Shown one piece after another: positions 29,912 through 38,865 of a stretch of DNA of 64,000 bases. The position numbers and the translations under genes are program-made. A model generated the notes under the pieces. The model ran no database searches and was not told where the DNA came from. It saw only the letters and a program-made list of their open reading frames with translations. The stretch is taken from the NCBI GenBank assembly GCA_027531565.1, contig JAPZSB010000007.1, positions 868,001 to 932,000 on the forward strand, given 5' to 3'. Source of the stretch: Beijerinckiaceae bacterium (GTDB lineage: Bacteria > Pseudomonadota > Alphaproteobacteria > Rhizobiales > Beijerinckiaceae). The first letter of the stretch is position 1, and each line of letters starts with the position of its first letter.

Positions 29912-30781
29912 TTACCAGACAAGGCTGATCGCCACGGCGATCGGCCTTTTTTCATGGGTCGCGATCAGGGCTTCCAGAAGGTCCCGGTTGAACCGGCCCT
30001 GATCCAGATTGATCTCGTGGCCATGGATTCCGGCCAGGGTCATCAGGCAGTCATGGCCGGCGGCCACGGCCCCCGCCACGTCGGTCCGCAGCGCATCGCC
30101 GATGCAGAGGATCCGCGCCGGATCGACTGCCCGCCCGAGCGCCTTCTCGATGGCCTCCCGCGCATGGCGATAGACGAGGGGATGGGGCTTGCCGACCCAG
30201 ATCGTCTCGCCGCCGAGCTTCTCGTACAGATCCGCCAGCGCGCCGGCGCAGGGCAGGAGGTCCTTGCCGCGCTCGACCACGAGATCGGGATTGGCACAGA
30301 TCAGCGGGAGGCCGCGCCTTTGCGCGTCTTCCAGCATCGGCCGGTAATCCTCGGCCTGCTCGTTCTCGTCGTCGAACAGACCGGAGCAGAGGATGAGACG
30401 GGCCTCCTCCAGCGGAACCGGGCGGACGGCGAGCCCTTCGAAAATCGCCCGGTCGCGCGCCGGGCCGAGATGATAGAAAGGCGCATCGCCTTCCCGGGCC
30501 AGCAGATCCCGCGTGACGCCGCCCGAGGAGACAATCGCGTCGCTGATGCCGTCGATCACGCCCAGGCCGGTCAATTGCCGGCGGATCGAATCGGGCGGGC
30601 GGGGCGCGTTGGTCAGCAGGACAACCGCCTTGCCGGCCTCGCGGGCGGTCCTCAGGGCCTCGCCGGCGCCGGGCGTGGCGGAGACGCCGTTATGGAGCAC
30701 GCCCCAGACGTCGCTGATGATCGCATCATAGCGATCCATCATGCCGGACAGACCGGAGATCAGGGGTGTCAGGGATGTCAT
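29912..30781 (-). CDS. HAD-superfamily hydrolase, TIGR01459 type
   Basis: 289-residue haloacid-dehalogenase-fold phosphatase. Motif I is AIISDVWGVLHNG near residue 20, motif II VVLLTNAPRP near 55, and motif III/IV IWVGKPHPLVY followed by LCIGDALRTDVAGA near 235. Related to NagD-type and TIGR01459 proteins, substrate unknown. The gene converges on the CheY-like gene with stops 18 bp apart, so its last codons contain that gene's terminator on the opposite strand. Confidence 0.9.
   Translation of the reverse strand: MTSLTPLISGLSGMMDRYDAIISDVWGVLHNGVSATPGAGEALRTAREAGKAVVLLTNAPRPPDSIRRQLTGLGVIDGISDAIVSSGGVTRDLLAREGDAPFYHLGPARDRAIFEGLAVRPVPLEEARLILCSGLFDDENEQAEDYRPMLEDAQRRGLPLICANPDLVVERGKDLLPCAGALADLYEKLGGETIWVGKPHPLVYRHAREAIEKALGRAVDPARILCIGDALRTDVAGAVAAGHDCLMTLAGIHGHEINLDQGRFNRDLLEALIATHEKRPIAVAISLVW
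29923..29952 (+). terminator. Intrinsic terminator of the CheY-like gene, inside the opposite gene
   Basis: GGCTGATCGCC (29923-29933) and GGCGATCGGCC (29936-29946) pair along almost their whole length, with one G-T pair, and end in a run of six T (29947-29952). It falls within the 3' coding end of the convergent HAD gene. Confidence 0.85.
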
Positions 30782-30833
30782 GGGCAGCTCACAGCGACGC
30801 GGCGATCATGCCGCGTGGCAGCGGGTAACCCGT

Positions 30834-32258
30834 TCACGCGCGCCGTGCAAGATCGCGCAGGCTGCGGCGTTCGGCCGGCGGCTCCGTCGGGCGCGGCGGC
30901 TCGGGCGAGGGCGTGCCCGCCTCGAGCACATCGGCCCGGACGGCCTGCGGCGGCGAGAAGGCAAGGCCCTGCGCGAATTCGATGTTGAGATCGATGAGAT
31001 CGGCGATGGTCGGCTCGTCGCCGACGGCATCGACCATGAAGGAAAGCTTCCGGCGGGCCAGCAGCGGCACGAAATCCGCCGTGGCAACGTCGAACAGGGT
31101 ATCCCGCTCCTGGGTTTCCGCCAGCAGGGCCTCGGCCGGCATGCGGAGCCAGCGGACGCCCATCTGCGCGAGCTTCACCGGATCGAAATCGAGATCCTCG
31201 ATATCGCGCATCATGAAGCTGAAGCCCATTTTCGACAGGTTCCGCAGCGCCTCGTGCTCGAAGGCCACGGCCTTGCGGAAGAAGCGCTGCGGCAGGCACA
31301 GGACGATGCGCTCCGGCGCCTGCGGCACATCGGCGATCAGCGCTTCCAGATCGTCGAAGGCGGCCTCGCTCATCAGGAAGCGCTGGGAAATATCGACGAA
31401 GAGCAGCACGTCCCGCTCGCGCTGGGAGAAGACCCGCGCCAGGCGGACTGCCTGGATCATCAGCTTGCGGTCGAAGGCAAGCTGGTGGCCCACGGCCTCG
31501 ACGGCCAGCCGGATCTCGTTGTTCGGAATGGCGAGATCGCTGCCATCGGGGCGGAGCGTCACGTCATAGCCCTTGAGCCGCCGTTGCGGCAGACCCACGA
31601 CGCGCTGCAGGAAGAGATCGAACCGGTCGGCGGCGATCGCGGCTGCAACCAGTTGGCGGACGGCGCGCGGCGGTTCCTGCGCATTCCCTCCGTGACGCGG
31701 CGGCATCGGCGCCTCGCGGATCACCCGCTCTTCCGGCATCATGGCGGATGCGCGGGTGGGTTCCGGCATGGCTGGCTTCTGCGGCGCCAGCCAGCCGGGC
31801 GACGGCCGCGGCTCGGCGGCGCGGCTGACAGACGTCGTGGCCGGGCGGCGGGAATAGGCGAGCTCCTGCTCGGCAGCCTCGGTCCGGCGATCCAGTTCGG
31901 CCACGCCATCCGCAATGTCGCGAACGAGCGCGCTCAACGTGGCGAATTCGCTGGCATGGACCGCACCTTCGGCCGGGCCATTGACGAACGCTTCCCGCAA
32001 TTCGCGGGTGTGACGGGCGAGCAGCGCCGCATGCTGGCGCGTGCTTTCGAGATGGTCGCGGAGGACCTCGATCTCCCGGAAGAGGCTGGAACCGCGCACA
32101 TGCAGGAGGGCCCCGCCGCCGGCAAAGGCCGCCGACAGGCCGACCACCGCCATCCAGAGCTGGTCATACCGATGCGCGAGCACCGAGAGGCCCGCTGCGG
32201 TAACGGCCACAAGGCTGACGGAGAGAAGATGTTGAACACGCATGCGGGGCGGCGCCAT
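30834..32258 (-). CDS. Membrane protein with degenerate EAL domain
   Basis: 474 residues: two hydrophobic segments (about 9-55), a coiled-coil-like region (about 60-130), a Pro-rich linker and a C-terminal EAL-fold domain (about 205-445). The EAL signature reads KGYDVTLR, the DDFGTG loop reads RDIEDLDFD, the KID motif reads WLRM and the late Glu is lost in FMVDAVGDEP. Only the final FAQGLAFSPP resembles the active form, so it is unlikely to hydrolyse cyclic di-GMP. The LPQR segment and the layout of membrane anchor, coil and EAL resemble TipF-type flagellar proteins, but that is only a suggestion. Start is uncertain: ATG 32258 lacks a clear ribosome site and TTG 32291 is possible. Confidence 0.8.
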   Translation of the reverse strand: MAPPRMRVQHLLSVSLVAVTAAGLSVLAHRYDQLWMAVVGLSAAFAGGGALLHVRGSSLFREIEVLRDHLESTRQHAALLARHTRELREAFVNGPAEGAVHASEFATLSALVRDIADGVAELDRRTEAAEQELAYSRRPATTSVSRAAEPRPSPGWLAPQKPAMPEPTRASAMMPEERVIREAPMPPRHGGNAQEPPRAVRQLVAAAIAADRFDLFLQRVVGLPQRRLKGYDVTLRPDGSDLAIPNNEIRLAVEAVGHQLAFDRKLMIQAVRLARVFSQRERDVLLFVDISQRFLMSEAAFDDLEALIADVPQAPERIVLCLPQRFFRKAVAFEHEALRNLSKMGFSFMMRDIEDLDFDPVKLAQMGVRWLRMPAEALLAETQERDTLFDVATADFVPLLARRKLSFMVDAVGDEPTIADLIDLNIEFAQGLAFSPPQAVRADVLEAGTPSPEPPRPTEPPAERRSLRDLARRA

Positions 32259-32443
32259 GTGTCGGGAGAGACAACGAATCACTTCAGTCAAAGCTACTTT
32301 GTCCAGAATGCAATAGCGAGACTCCTTCCCTGCAACGGCCTGTGGAAATCAACGTTGTGCAAGGCCGTCCGCCACCGCTAGTCTTGAGCACGGCAAGGTT
32401 GCTAGGAACGATGGCGGACGCTCGAACCCGCCGGAAGGAATGC

Positions 32444-32926
32444 ATGCCCCGGATCATCAACCCGCGCTCGATCGCTCCGCCCGCCTCCCAGTATGCCCAT
32501 GGCATCGTGCATTCGGGCCGGTCGCGCCGGCTGCTGGTTTCCGGGCAGGTCGGGATCACCCTGGACGGCACGCCCGCGCCCGACCTCGCCAGCCAGATGG
32601 AGCTGGCGTGGGACAATCTCGAGGCTGTCCTGCGCGAGGCCGGCATGGCCGTGCAGGATCTCGTCAAGATCGTGGTCTATGCCACCGTCCCGGGCTCGGT
32701 CGGGCTCTACCGGACGATCCGGGACCGCCGGCTCGGCGGCCATCTCGTTGCCGCGACCTATGTCGAGGTTGCGGCCCTGGCCTCGCCTGCCTATCTCGTC
32801 GAGATCGAGGGCGAGGCGGTCTGCGAGGATGCCGAGATGGCCTTCCTCGACATGCCGCGGGAGACCGAGATCGGCGTGTCGGGCGGGGGTGGCAGCCACC
32901 GTGCGGCCCCTGCCGGGCAGGAATGA
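32444..32926 (+). CDS. Rid (YjgF/YER057c/UK114) family protein
   Basis: 160 residues with the Rid trimer fold: NPRSIAPPASQYAHG, LLVSGQVGITLDG near residue 32 and LVEIEGEAVCED near 120. The Arg that RidA uses to hydrolyse reactive enamines normally sits in an ARS-VEV segment; here it reads AATYVEV, so this is probably not a canonical RidA deaminase. A C-terminal extension of about 25 residues (GGGGSHRAAPAGQE) goes beyond the usual 130. ATG 32444 has GGAAGGAA ahead and is preferred over upstream ATG 32411. Confidence 0.85.
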   Translation: MPRIINPRSIAPPASQYAHGIVHSGRSRRLLVSGQVGITLDGTPAPDLASQMELAWDNLEAVLREAGMAVQDLVKIVVYATVPGSVGLYRTIRDRRLGGHLVAATYVEVAALASPAYLVEIEGEAVCEDAEMAFLDMPRETEIGVSGGGGSHRAAPAGQE

Positions 32927-32942
32927 GCGCAGGAGAGCGATG

Positions 32943-33164
32943 ATGGCGGAGCAGGATCTCACACTCGGCGTTGACGGAATGGCCTGCGAGGGCTGCGCGC
33001 AATCCGTGACCCGCGCGATCACCCGGATCGACCCCGGCGCGAAGGTGGCGGTCGACCTGCCCGGCAAGTCGGTGCGCATCACCGCCGCGACAAAGGAGAG
33101 GGCCGAGTTCGAAGCCGCCATCCATGCGGCGGGCTATGACATGATCGCCCCGGCCACGCGGTAG
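32943..33164 (+). CDS. Heavy-metal-associated (CopZ-like) domain protein
   Basis: 73 residues with a single HMA ferredoxin-like fold. The metal site is GMACEGC within VDGMACEGCAQSV, and AGYD near the C-terminus is typical. Such proteins carry copper or another soft metal to a P-type ATPase, but no ATPase is in the window. AGGAG lies seven bases ahead of ATG 32943 (ATG 32940 is also possible). It follows the Rid gene by 16 bp, so the two are probably co-transcribed without an obvious functional link. Confidence 0.88.
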   Translation: MAEQDLTLGVDGMACEGCAQSVTRAITRIDPGAKVAVDLPGKSVRITAATKERAEFEAAIHAAGYDMIAPATR

Positions 33165-33280
33165 ATTTTTCCACTATTCCCGCGGCTTTTTCAGGGGTTG
33201 TTTCCTTCCCCGAGCGGCGTATCCTCGCGGTTATTTCCGGGCGCCGGCAGCGCTCGCAACTTTCTTGCGCGGAGATTCCC

Positions 33281-34633
33281 ATGGCCAAGTCCGGCGCCCA
33301 GCCGATCACCACCCTTTCGCAGCCGAATGACCTCGAGGCGTTCTGGATGCCCTTCACCGCGGAGCGCGCGTTCAAGAAGGCGCCGCGCATCGTCTCGCGT
33401 TCGAAGGACATGCATTATTACACCAATGACGGCCGGGCGATCATGGACACGACCGCCGGGCTCTGGTGCTGCAATGCCGGCCATAACCGCGATCCGATCG
33501 TCGAGGCGATCAAGGCCCAGGCCGAGACGCTCGATTATTCGCCGCCTTTCCAGTTCGCGCATCCCCTCGGGTTCCAGCTTGCCTCGCGCATCGCCTCGAT
33601 GGCGCCGGGTGATCTTGACCATGTCTTCTTCGTCAATTCCGGTTCGGAAGCCGTGGATACCGCGCTCAAGATGGCGATCGGCTATTTCCATGCGAAGGGC
33701 GAGGGCAATCGCTGCCGCCTGATCGGCCGCGAGCGCGGCTATCATGGCATCGGCTTCGGCGGCATCTCGGTCGGCGGCATGCTGGCCAACCGCAAGGCCT
33801 TCGCCACCCAGCTCCTGCCGCATGTCGACCACCTGCCGCACACCTATAACCGCGCCGAGCAGGCCTTCACCAAGGGCGAGCCGGAATGGGGTGCGCATCT
33901 GGCCGATGATCTCGAGCGGATCGTCGCGCTGCACGATGCCTCGACCATCGCCGCGGTCATTGTCGAGCCCATGGCCGGCTCGACCGGCGTGCTGCCGACG
34001 CCGAAGGGCTATCTCAAGCGCCTGCGCGAGATCTGCGACAAATACGGCATCCTGCTGATTTTCGACGAGGTGATCTGCGGCTTCGGCCGGCTCGGCACCT
34101 CGTTCGCGGCGGAGCGCTACGGCGTGGTGCCGGACATGATCACCTTCGCCAAGGGCGTGACCTCGGGCACCGTGCCGATGGGCGGCGTGATCGCGCGGAA
34201 GCACATCCACGAGGCCTTCATGAAGGGCCCGGAGCACATGGTGGAATTCTTCCATGGCTACACCTATTCGGCCCATCCGCTGGCCTGCGCCGCCGCGATG
34301 GCCACGCTCGATGTCTATCGCGACGAGGACCTGTTCGAGCGTGCCCGCAAGCTGGAGCCGGTCTGGGCCGATGCGATCCATTCGCTCAAGGGCTCGCCGA
34401 ATGTGCTCGACATCCGCACGGTCGGCCTGACGGCAGCGATCGACCTTGCCTCGATCCCCGATGCGTTCGGCAAGCGCGCCTACACGGCGATGCATCGCGG
34501 CTTCGAGGATTACGGCTTCATGGTGCGCAATACCGGCGAGACGCTGGCGCTCACCCCGCCGCTGATCATCTCCGAAGCGCAGATCGACGAGACCGTGGAC
34601 AAGCTGGGCAAGCTGATCCGCGCGGTGGCCTGA
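33281..34633 (+). CDS. Class III aminotransferase, omega-amino acid:pyruvate type
   Basis: 450-residue PLP enzyme. VFFVNSGSEAVDTALKMA near residue 118, RGYHGIGFGG near 150, LLIFDEVICGFGR near 255 and the PLP lysine in FAKGVTSG near 288 are all present. The opening NDLEAFWMPFTAERAFKKAPR and MDTTAGLWCCNAGH match omega-amino acid (beta-alanine)-pyruvate transaminases. It would move amino groups from beta-alanine or similar compounds to pyruvate. The preceding small genes are in the same direction, but a 116-base gap suggests a separate promoter. Confidence 0.9.
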   Translation: MAKSGAQPITTLSQPNDLEAFWMPFTAERAFKKAPRIVSRSKDMHYYTNDGRAIMDTTAGLWCCNAGHNRDPIVEAIKAQAETLDYSPPFQFAHPLGFQLASRIASMAPGDLDHVFFVNSGSEAVDTALKMAIGYFHAKGEGNRCRLIGRERGYHGIGFGGISVGGMLANRKAFATQLLPHVDHLPHTYNRAEQAFTKGEPEWGAHLADDLERIVALHDASTIAAVIVEPMAGSTGVLPTPKGYLKRLREICDKYGILLIFDEVICGFGRLGTSFAAERYGVVPDMITFAKGVTSGTVPMGGVIARKHIHEAFMKGPEHMVEFFHGYTYSAHPLACAAAMATLDVYRDEDLFERARKLEPVWADAIHSLKGSPNVLDIRTVGLTAAIDLASIPDAFGKRAYTAMHRGFEDYGFMVRNTGETLALTPPLIISEAQIDETVDKLGKLIRAVA

Positions 34634-34716
34634 CCGCCATGGGATAGGCAGGCCGGCGGCGTCATGATAGTTTATATCTGCTTGGATTCGTTGTGCGGAA
34701 CCGGGAGATGGCGATC

Positions 34717-34962
34717 ATGACGGATGCCGACCTGCTCAAGGCGCTGTTTGCGCGTTTCGGCGTGGCGCTGACTACGGAGGAATCCGGGCGCCATGCCGAG
34801 CTTCCGCCCAGGGAAGCCATCCTGCTGCTGCTGGCGCATCGCGAGATCTCGGCCCGCTTCGATGCGGCCCATGGCCGGCCGCCGGAAGAAAACGACATCG
34901 ACGCCCTGTATGATCTCTATGCCACGCTCGAGGCGCGGCAGGAGACAGACAACACTGCTTGA
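34717..34962 (+). CDS. Small protein of unknown function
   Basis: 81 residues (MTDADLLKALFARF...), acidic, with predicted helices and a run AILLLLAHREISARFDAAHG. I do not recognise a family. GGGAG lies nine bases ahead of ATG 34717; in-frame GTG 34693 and ATG 34708 are alternatives. Codon use is like its surroundings. It ends 39 bases before the hisS start, so it is likely on the same transcript as hisS. No membrane segment or Cys motif. Confidence 0.6.
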   Translation: MTDADLLKALFARFGVALTTEESGRHAELPPREAILLLLAHREISARFDAAHGRPPEENDIDALYDLYATLEARQETDNTA

Positions 34963-35001
34963 GGCGTGACAAGCGCGACCGGTGGCGATAAAGCCGCCGG
35001 C

Positions 35002-36534
35002 ATGAGCACCGACAACGCCCCCCGTTCCGACAAGACCGAAGCCCGCCGCCCACGCGGCCTGCCCGATCGCGGGCCTGCCGATATCATGGCCACCGAGGCG
35101 ATGATGGCGACAATCCGCGAGGTCTACCAGCGCTACGGGTTCGACCCGGTCGAGACGCCGTTCCTCGAATATACCGACGCGCTCGGCAAGTTCCTGCCGG
35201 ATCAGGACCGGCCGAATGCCGGCGTCTTCTCCCTGCGCGACGATGACGAGCAATGGATGAGCCTGCGCTACGACCTGACGGCGCCGCTCGCCCGCTATTG
35301 TGCCGAGAACTGGCAGAACCTGCCCAAGCCCTATCGCAGCTACCGCGCCGGCTGGGTGTTCCGCAACGAGAAGCCCGGCCCCGGCCGCTTCCGGCAGTTC
35401 ATGCAGTTCGACGCCGATACGGTGGGCGCGGCCAGCGTGGCCGCTGATGCCGAGATCTGCATGATGGCGGCGGATACGATGGAGGCGCTCGGCATTCCGC
35501 GCGGCGCCTACGTGATCAAGGTCAACAATCGCAAGATCCTCGACGGGGTGATGGAGGCCATCGGCCTTGGCGGCGAGGAGAATGCCGCGCGCCGGCTGAT
35601 CGTGCTGCGGGCCTTGGACAAGGCGGATAAGTTTGACTGGCCCGAAATTGTAAAACTGCTTGGCCCTGGCAGAAGAGATGAAAGCGGCGACTTCACAAAG
35701 GGTGCCGATTTAGACAACGGCCAGATCGATGCCCTTGGTTCTTTCATGAAGGGCAGCATAAAAATCAGCCAAGTTAAGGATGGTCCAACGACGGTCACCA
35801 CTCGTTTTCCTGCTTTTGAGGGCCCCAATTTTCGTGAGAACCGTCTGTATATGGACGGTATCTATGAACTCGAAAGCATCATTTCTTTGACGACAGCGGC
35901 CAGCTACGGACATGATCGGATTCGTGCAGACTTTTCCGTCGTCCGTGGCCTCGAATATTACACCGGCCCGGTCTTCGAAGCCGAGCTGCTGTTCGAGGTG
36001 AAGGACGAGGATGGCCGGCCCGTGCGCTTCGGCTCGGTCGGTGGCGGCGGGCGCTATGATGGCCTCGTCTCGCGCTTCCTCAACGAGCCGGTGCCGGCGA
36101 CGGGCTTCTCCATCGGCGTGTCGCGGCTGCTGGCTGCCCTGCAGGCGCTCGGCAAGGTTTCCACCAAACCGCTCGATGGGCCGGTGCTGGTTCTGGCCAT
36201 GGACCGCGATGTCACGGCCATGGCGAGCTACCAGAAGATCGTGGCCGAGCTCCGCGCCGCCGGCATCCGCGCCGAGATCTATCTTGGCAGCGCGGGCATG
36301 AAGGCGCAGATGAAATATGCCGACCGGCGCGCCTCGCCCATTGCCATCATCCAGGGCTCGAACGAGCGCGAAAAGGGCACGGCGCAGGTCAAGGACCTGA
36401 TCCTCGGCGCGACCCTCTCCGCCACCAAGGACCGCGAGGAATATCTCGCCCTGCAGGCCAGGGCGCAGTTCGAGGTGCCGGTCGATGGCCTCGTGCAGGG
36501 CATCCGCGACGTGCTGGCCCGGCAGCGGGGCTGA
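35002..36534 (+). CDS. hisS: Histidyl-tRNA synthetase, with internal low-GC patch
   Basis: Class II synthetase of 510 residues charging tRNA-His. Motif 2 is [14 protein letters not shown] near residue 122, the histidine-A block is VRGLEYYTG near 314 and the motif 3 region with [10 protein letters not shown] follows near 372. The reading frame is intact, but codons for about residues 204-317 use GTA, TTA, ATA and AGA AGA, which are nearly absent elsewhere in the window. Counted by hand, the 100 codons at 35641-35940 have 50% G/C at third positions, while sampled flanking lines have 80-90%. The protein sequence across the patch matches the family, so it is a homologous replacement rather than an insertion. 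Start ATG 35002 is preferred to GTG 34966. Confidence 0.95.
   Translation: MSTDNAPRSDKTEARRPRGLPDRGPADIMATEAMMATIREVYQRYGFDPVETPFLEYTDALGKFLPDQDRPNAGVFSLRDDDEQWMSLRYDLTAPLARYCAENWQNLPKPYRSYRAGWVFRNEKPGPGRFRQFMQFDADTVGAASVAADAEICMMAADTMEALGIPRGAYVIKVNNRKILDGVMEAIGLGGEENAARRLIVLRALDKADKFDWPEIVKLLGPGRRDESGDFTKGADLDNGQIDALGSFMKGSIKISQVKDGPTTVTTRFPAFEGPNFRENRLYMDGIYELESIISLTTAASYGHDRIRADFSVVRGLEYYTGPVFEAELLFEVKDEDGRPVRFGSVGGGGRYDGLVSRFLNEPVPATGFSIGVSRLLAALQALGKVSTKPLDGPVLVLAMDRDVTAMASYQKIVAELRAAGIRAEIYLGSAGMKAQMKYADRRASPIAIIQGSNEREKGTAQVKDLILGATLSATKDREEYLALQARAQFEVPVDGLVQGIRDVLARQRG
35614..35955 (+). other. Low-GC recombination patch inside hisS
   Basis: About 49% GC over 35641-35940 compared with 63-72% in sampled lines on either side. 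The left edge lies near GCCTTGGACAAGG (35611-35623) and the right edge near CTCGAATATTACACC (35950-35965), both at conserved protein segments that could support homologous exchange. Frame and protein family match continue through the patch. Confidence 0.85.
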
Positions 36535-36694
36535 ACCGGCCCGTCCTTGACGCAAAGGATTAAGCGCATTCGCGGTTTCCGCTCGCCTGCGCGCGTGCGG
36601 GCTGGTATGGGCAGGTCGATCATGGGCACGGTCTGCCTGGCCTCGCCAGGACGGCGCCGCGCCTGCTGCAGGAGCGCCTTCAGGGCGAGACCCG

Positions 36695-37855
36695 ATGACC
36701 GAACGACCCGAAACGGCGGCCCGCCTCGCGCGGCCCCAACCGCAAGCCGACGATCCCAGCCGTCTGATGGCGCGGCTGCATCGGGCCGGCTACCACGCGG
36801 CCGAGGTTCCGGTGCTCCAGCCCGCCGATCCGTTCCTCGAACTGTCGGGCGAGGATATCCGCGGGCGCCTGTTCCTGACGACGAACGAAGAGGGCGAGGA
36901 ATGGTGCCTGCGGCCGGAATTCACGATTCCCGCGGCCCTCGCCTATCTGAAATCCGGGATTGTCGGCCGGCGGCTTGACCAGGTCTTTGTCGGCCCGGTC
37001 TTCCGGCACCGGCCGGGCGAAAGCGGCGAGTTCACGCAGATCAGCCTCGAATCGATCGGCCGGAATGACCGCGAGGCCGCCGATGCCGATGTGCTCGCCG
37101 AGATCCATGGCGCGGTGACCGATGTGGTCGGCGAGAGCGGGCTTGGCATCACCATCGGCGATCTCGGCCTGTTCTCGAGCCTGCTCGACGCGCTGGCGCT
37201 TGACGGCGTGACCAGCCGCCGGCTGGCTTTGGCACTCGGCGAGGGACGGCTTGCCACCCTGCTCGACCCGCAGCGCCTGGCCGAACGGAAGCAGGAGCCA
37301 CGCGGCCTGACACGCTATTCGGGCGTGCTGGACGCACTCAAGGGTGCCGACCCCGAAGAGGCACGCGCCTTCGTGAAGGACCTGCTCTCCATGGCCGGCA
37401 TCACGGCCACGGGCGGGCGCACGGCCGAGGACATTGCCGGCCGCTTCCTGCAGCGGGCGCGGGACGATGCCCAGCAGCTCGGCCCGGAACAGGCGGAAAT
37501 CCTGCGCCGGTTCCTTGCGATCGGCGGCGACCCCGATCAGGTGGCGCAGGCCCTCCGCCAGCTGGCGGGCGAGGCCGGGCTCGACCTTTCGGCCGCGATC
37601 GACCGGTTCGAGATGCGGACCGGCTTCATCGAGGCCCGCGGCCTGCCGCTGGCGAAGATCCGTGCCGCGGCCGGGTTCTCGCGCAGCCTCGACTATTATT
37701 CCGGCTTCGTCTTCGACCTCCGGCTGGAGGGCGCGCCGCGCCCGCTCGCTGCCGGCGGCCGCTACGACCGGCTGTTCGAACGCATGGGCCGCTCGGTGCC
37801 GGGCATCGGCGCGGCGATCTGGATGGACCGTCTGGTCCGGGAGATGGCGGTATGA
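36695..37855 (+). CDS. hisZ: ATP phosphoribosyltransferase regulatory subunit
   Basis: 386-residue HisRS-like protein without tRNA charging function; it activates the short-type HisG. Recognisable pieces are TNEEGEEWCLRPEFTIP near residue 68, VFVGPVFRHRPGESGEFTQ near 100 and SRSLDYYSGFVFDL near 325, the last replacing the HisS histidine-A block. It overlaps hisG by four bases (ATGA), so the two subunits are coupled. A TTGACG sequence at 36547 in the 160-base gap after hisS could be part of a promoter, but no good -10 was found. Confidence 0.94.
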   Translation: MTERPETAARLARPQPQADDPSRLMARLHRAGYHAAEVPVLQPADPFLELSGEDIRGRLFLTTNEEGEEWCLRPEFTIPAALAYLKSGIVGRRLDQVFVGPVFRHRPGESGEFTQISLESIGRNDREAADADVLAEIHGAVTDVVGESGLGITIGDLGLFSSLLDALALDGVTSRRLALALGEGRLATLLDPQRLAERKQEPRGLTRYSGVLDALKGADPEEARAFVKDLLSMAGITATGGRTAEDIAGRFLQRARDDAQQLGPEQAEILRRFLAIGGDPDQVAQALRQLAGEAGLDLSAAIDRFEMRTGFIEARGLPLAKIRAAAGFSRSLDYYSGFVFDLRLEGAPRPLAAGGRYDRLFERMGRSVPGIGAAIWMDRLVREMAV

Positions 37856-38847
37856 CCGATGCGCCGCTGACGATCGGCATCCCCTCCAAGGGGCGCCTGC
37901 AGGAAAACACCTTCGCCTTTTTCGCACGGGCCGGGATGCCGATCCTGCAGCCGCGCGGCGCGCGGGACTATCGCGGGGCGGTGAAAGGGCTCGACGGGAT
38001 CGAGATCGCCTTCCTCTCCGCCTCGGAAATCGCCGGGGAACTGGCGCGCGGCGCCGTGCATTTCGGTGTGACCGGCGCGGATCTGCTTTCGGAGCAGCTG
38101 GCTGACCCGGCCTCCAAGGTCGAGATGCTGGCGCCCCTCGGATTTGGCCATGCCAATGTCGTCGTCGCCGTTCCGGAAGCCTGGATCGACGTGCATGACA
38201 TGGCCGATATCGAGGAAGTCGCGGCGGATTTCCGGCACCGGAAGCAGCGCCGCCTGCGGGTCGCGACCAAATATGTCAACCTGACCCGGCGCTTCTTCAA
38301 GAAGCACGGCATCGCCGATTACCGGATCGTCGAGAGCCTCGGCGCCACCGAGGGCGCGCCGGCGGCCGGCACGGCGGAGATCATCGTCGACATCACCACC
38401 ACCGGCGCCACTTTGGCCGCGAATGCGCTGAAGGTGCTGGATGACGGGACGATGCTGAAATCCGAAGCCAATCTCGTGGCCTCGCTGCAGGCAGACTGGA
38501 GCCCGGCCATGCTGGAGCGCGCGCGCTCGGTTCTGGCACGGATCCATGCCGAGGAGGAGGCCCGCGGCCATCGACGGGTCGCGGCCTATTTCGGGGGCCC
38601 CGTTTCGGAGGCTGCCCGGATGGCCGCGCAGGCGGGACGGATCCTTGCCGAGGGCCCGCAGGAGCTGACGCTGTTCCTGCCGAAGGACAAGGTGGCCGAG
38701 ACAGCCGATACCCTGCTGCGCCATGGTGCGGAGCGCGTGCTGGTCTCGGAGGTGGATTACGCCTTCAGCATCGAGAACCCGCTTTTCGACAAGCTGAACC
38801 AGGCCCTGGATTCCCGCCGCGTGCCCGATCTCCGCGCGATCGCCTGA
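37852..38847 (+). CDS. hisG: ATP phosphoribosyltransferase catalytic subunit
   Basis: First enzyme of histidine synthesis, joining ATP and PRPP. GIPSKGRLQENTFAFF at the start, GVTGADLL near residue 80 and the PRPP loop IIVDITTTGATLAANAL near 180 are conserved. The 331-residue length exceeds the roughly 210-230 residues of minimal short HisG, with extra C-terminal sequence (from about 215) that does not look like the classic long-form regulatory domain. This size is seen in several Hyphomicrobiales and still works with HisZ, which lies directly upstream. Confidence 0.94.
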   Translation: MTDAPLTIGIPSKGRLQENTFAFFARAGMPILQPRGARDYRGAVKGLDGIEIAFLSASEIAGELARGAVHFGVTGADLLSEQLADPASKVEMLAPLGFGHANVVVAVPEAWIDVHDMADIEEVAADFRHRKQRRLRVATKYVNLTRRFFKKHGIADYRIVESLGATEGAPAAGTAEIIVDITTTGATLAANALKVLDDGTMLKSEANLVASLQADWSPAMLERARSVLARIHAEEEARGHRRVAAYFGGPVSEAARMAAQAGRILAEGPQELTLFLPKDKVAETADTLLRHGAERVLVSEVDYAFSIENPLFDKLNQALDSRRVPDLRAIA

Positions 38848-38865
38848 TTACTGCGGACAGGGCAC

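Noticed and set aside
35614-35955. hisS patch as an insertion element or inserted domain
   Set aside because: No inverted or direct flanking repeats, no added length, and the translated patch matches the expected HisRS sequence.
36535-36694. Promoter for hisZ from TTGACG at 36547
   Set aside because: No -10 hexamer at 16-18 bases spacing, so not reported as a promoter.
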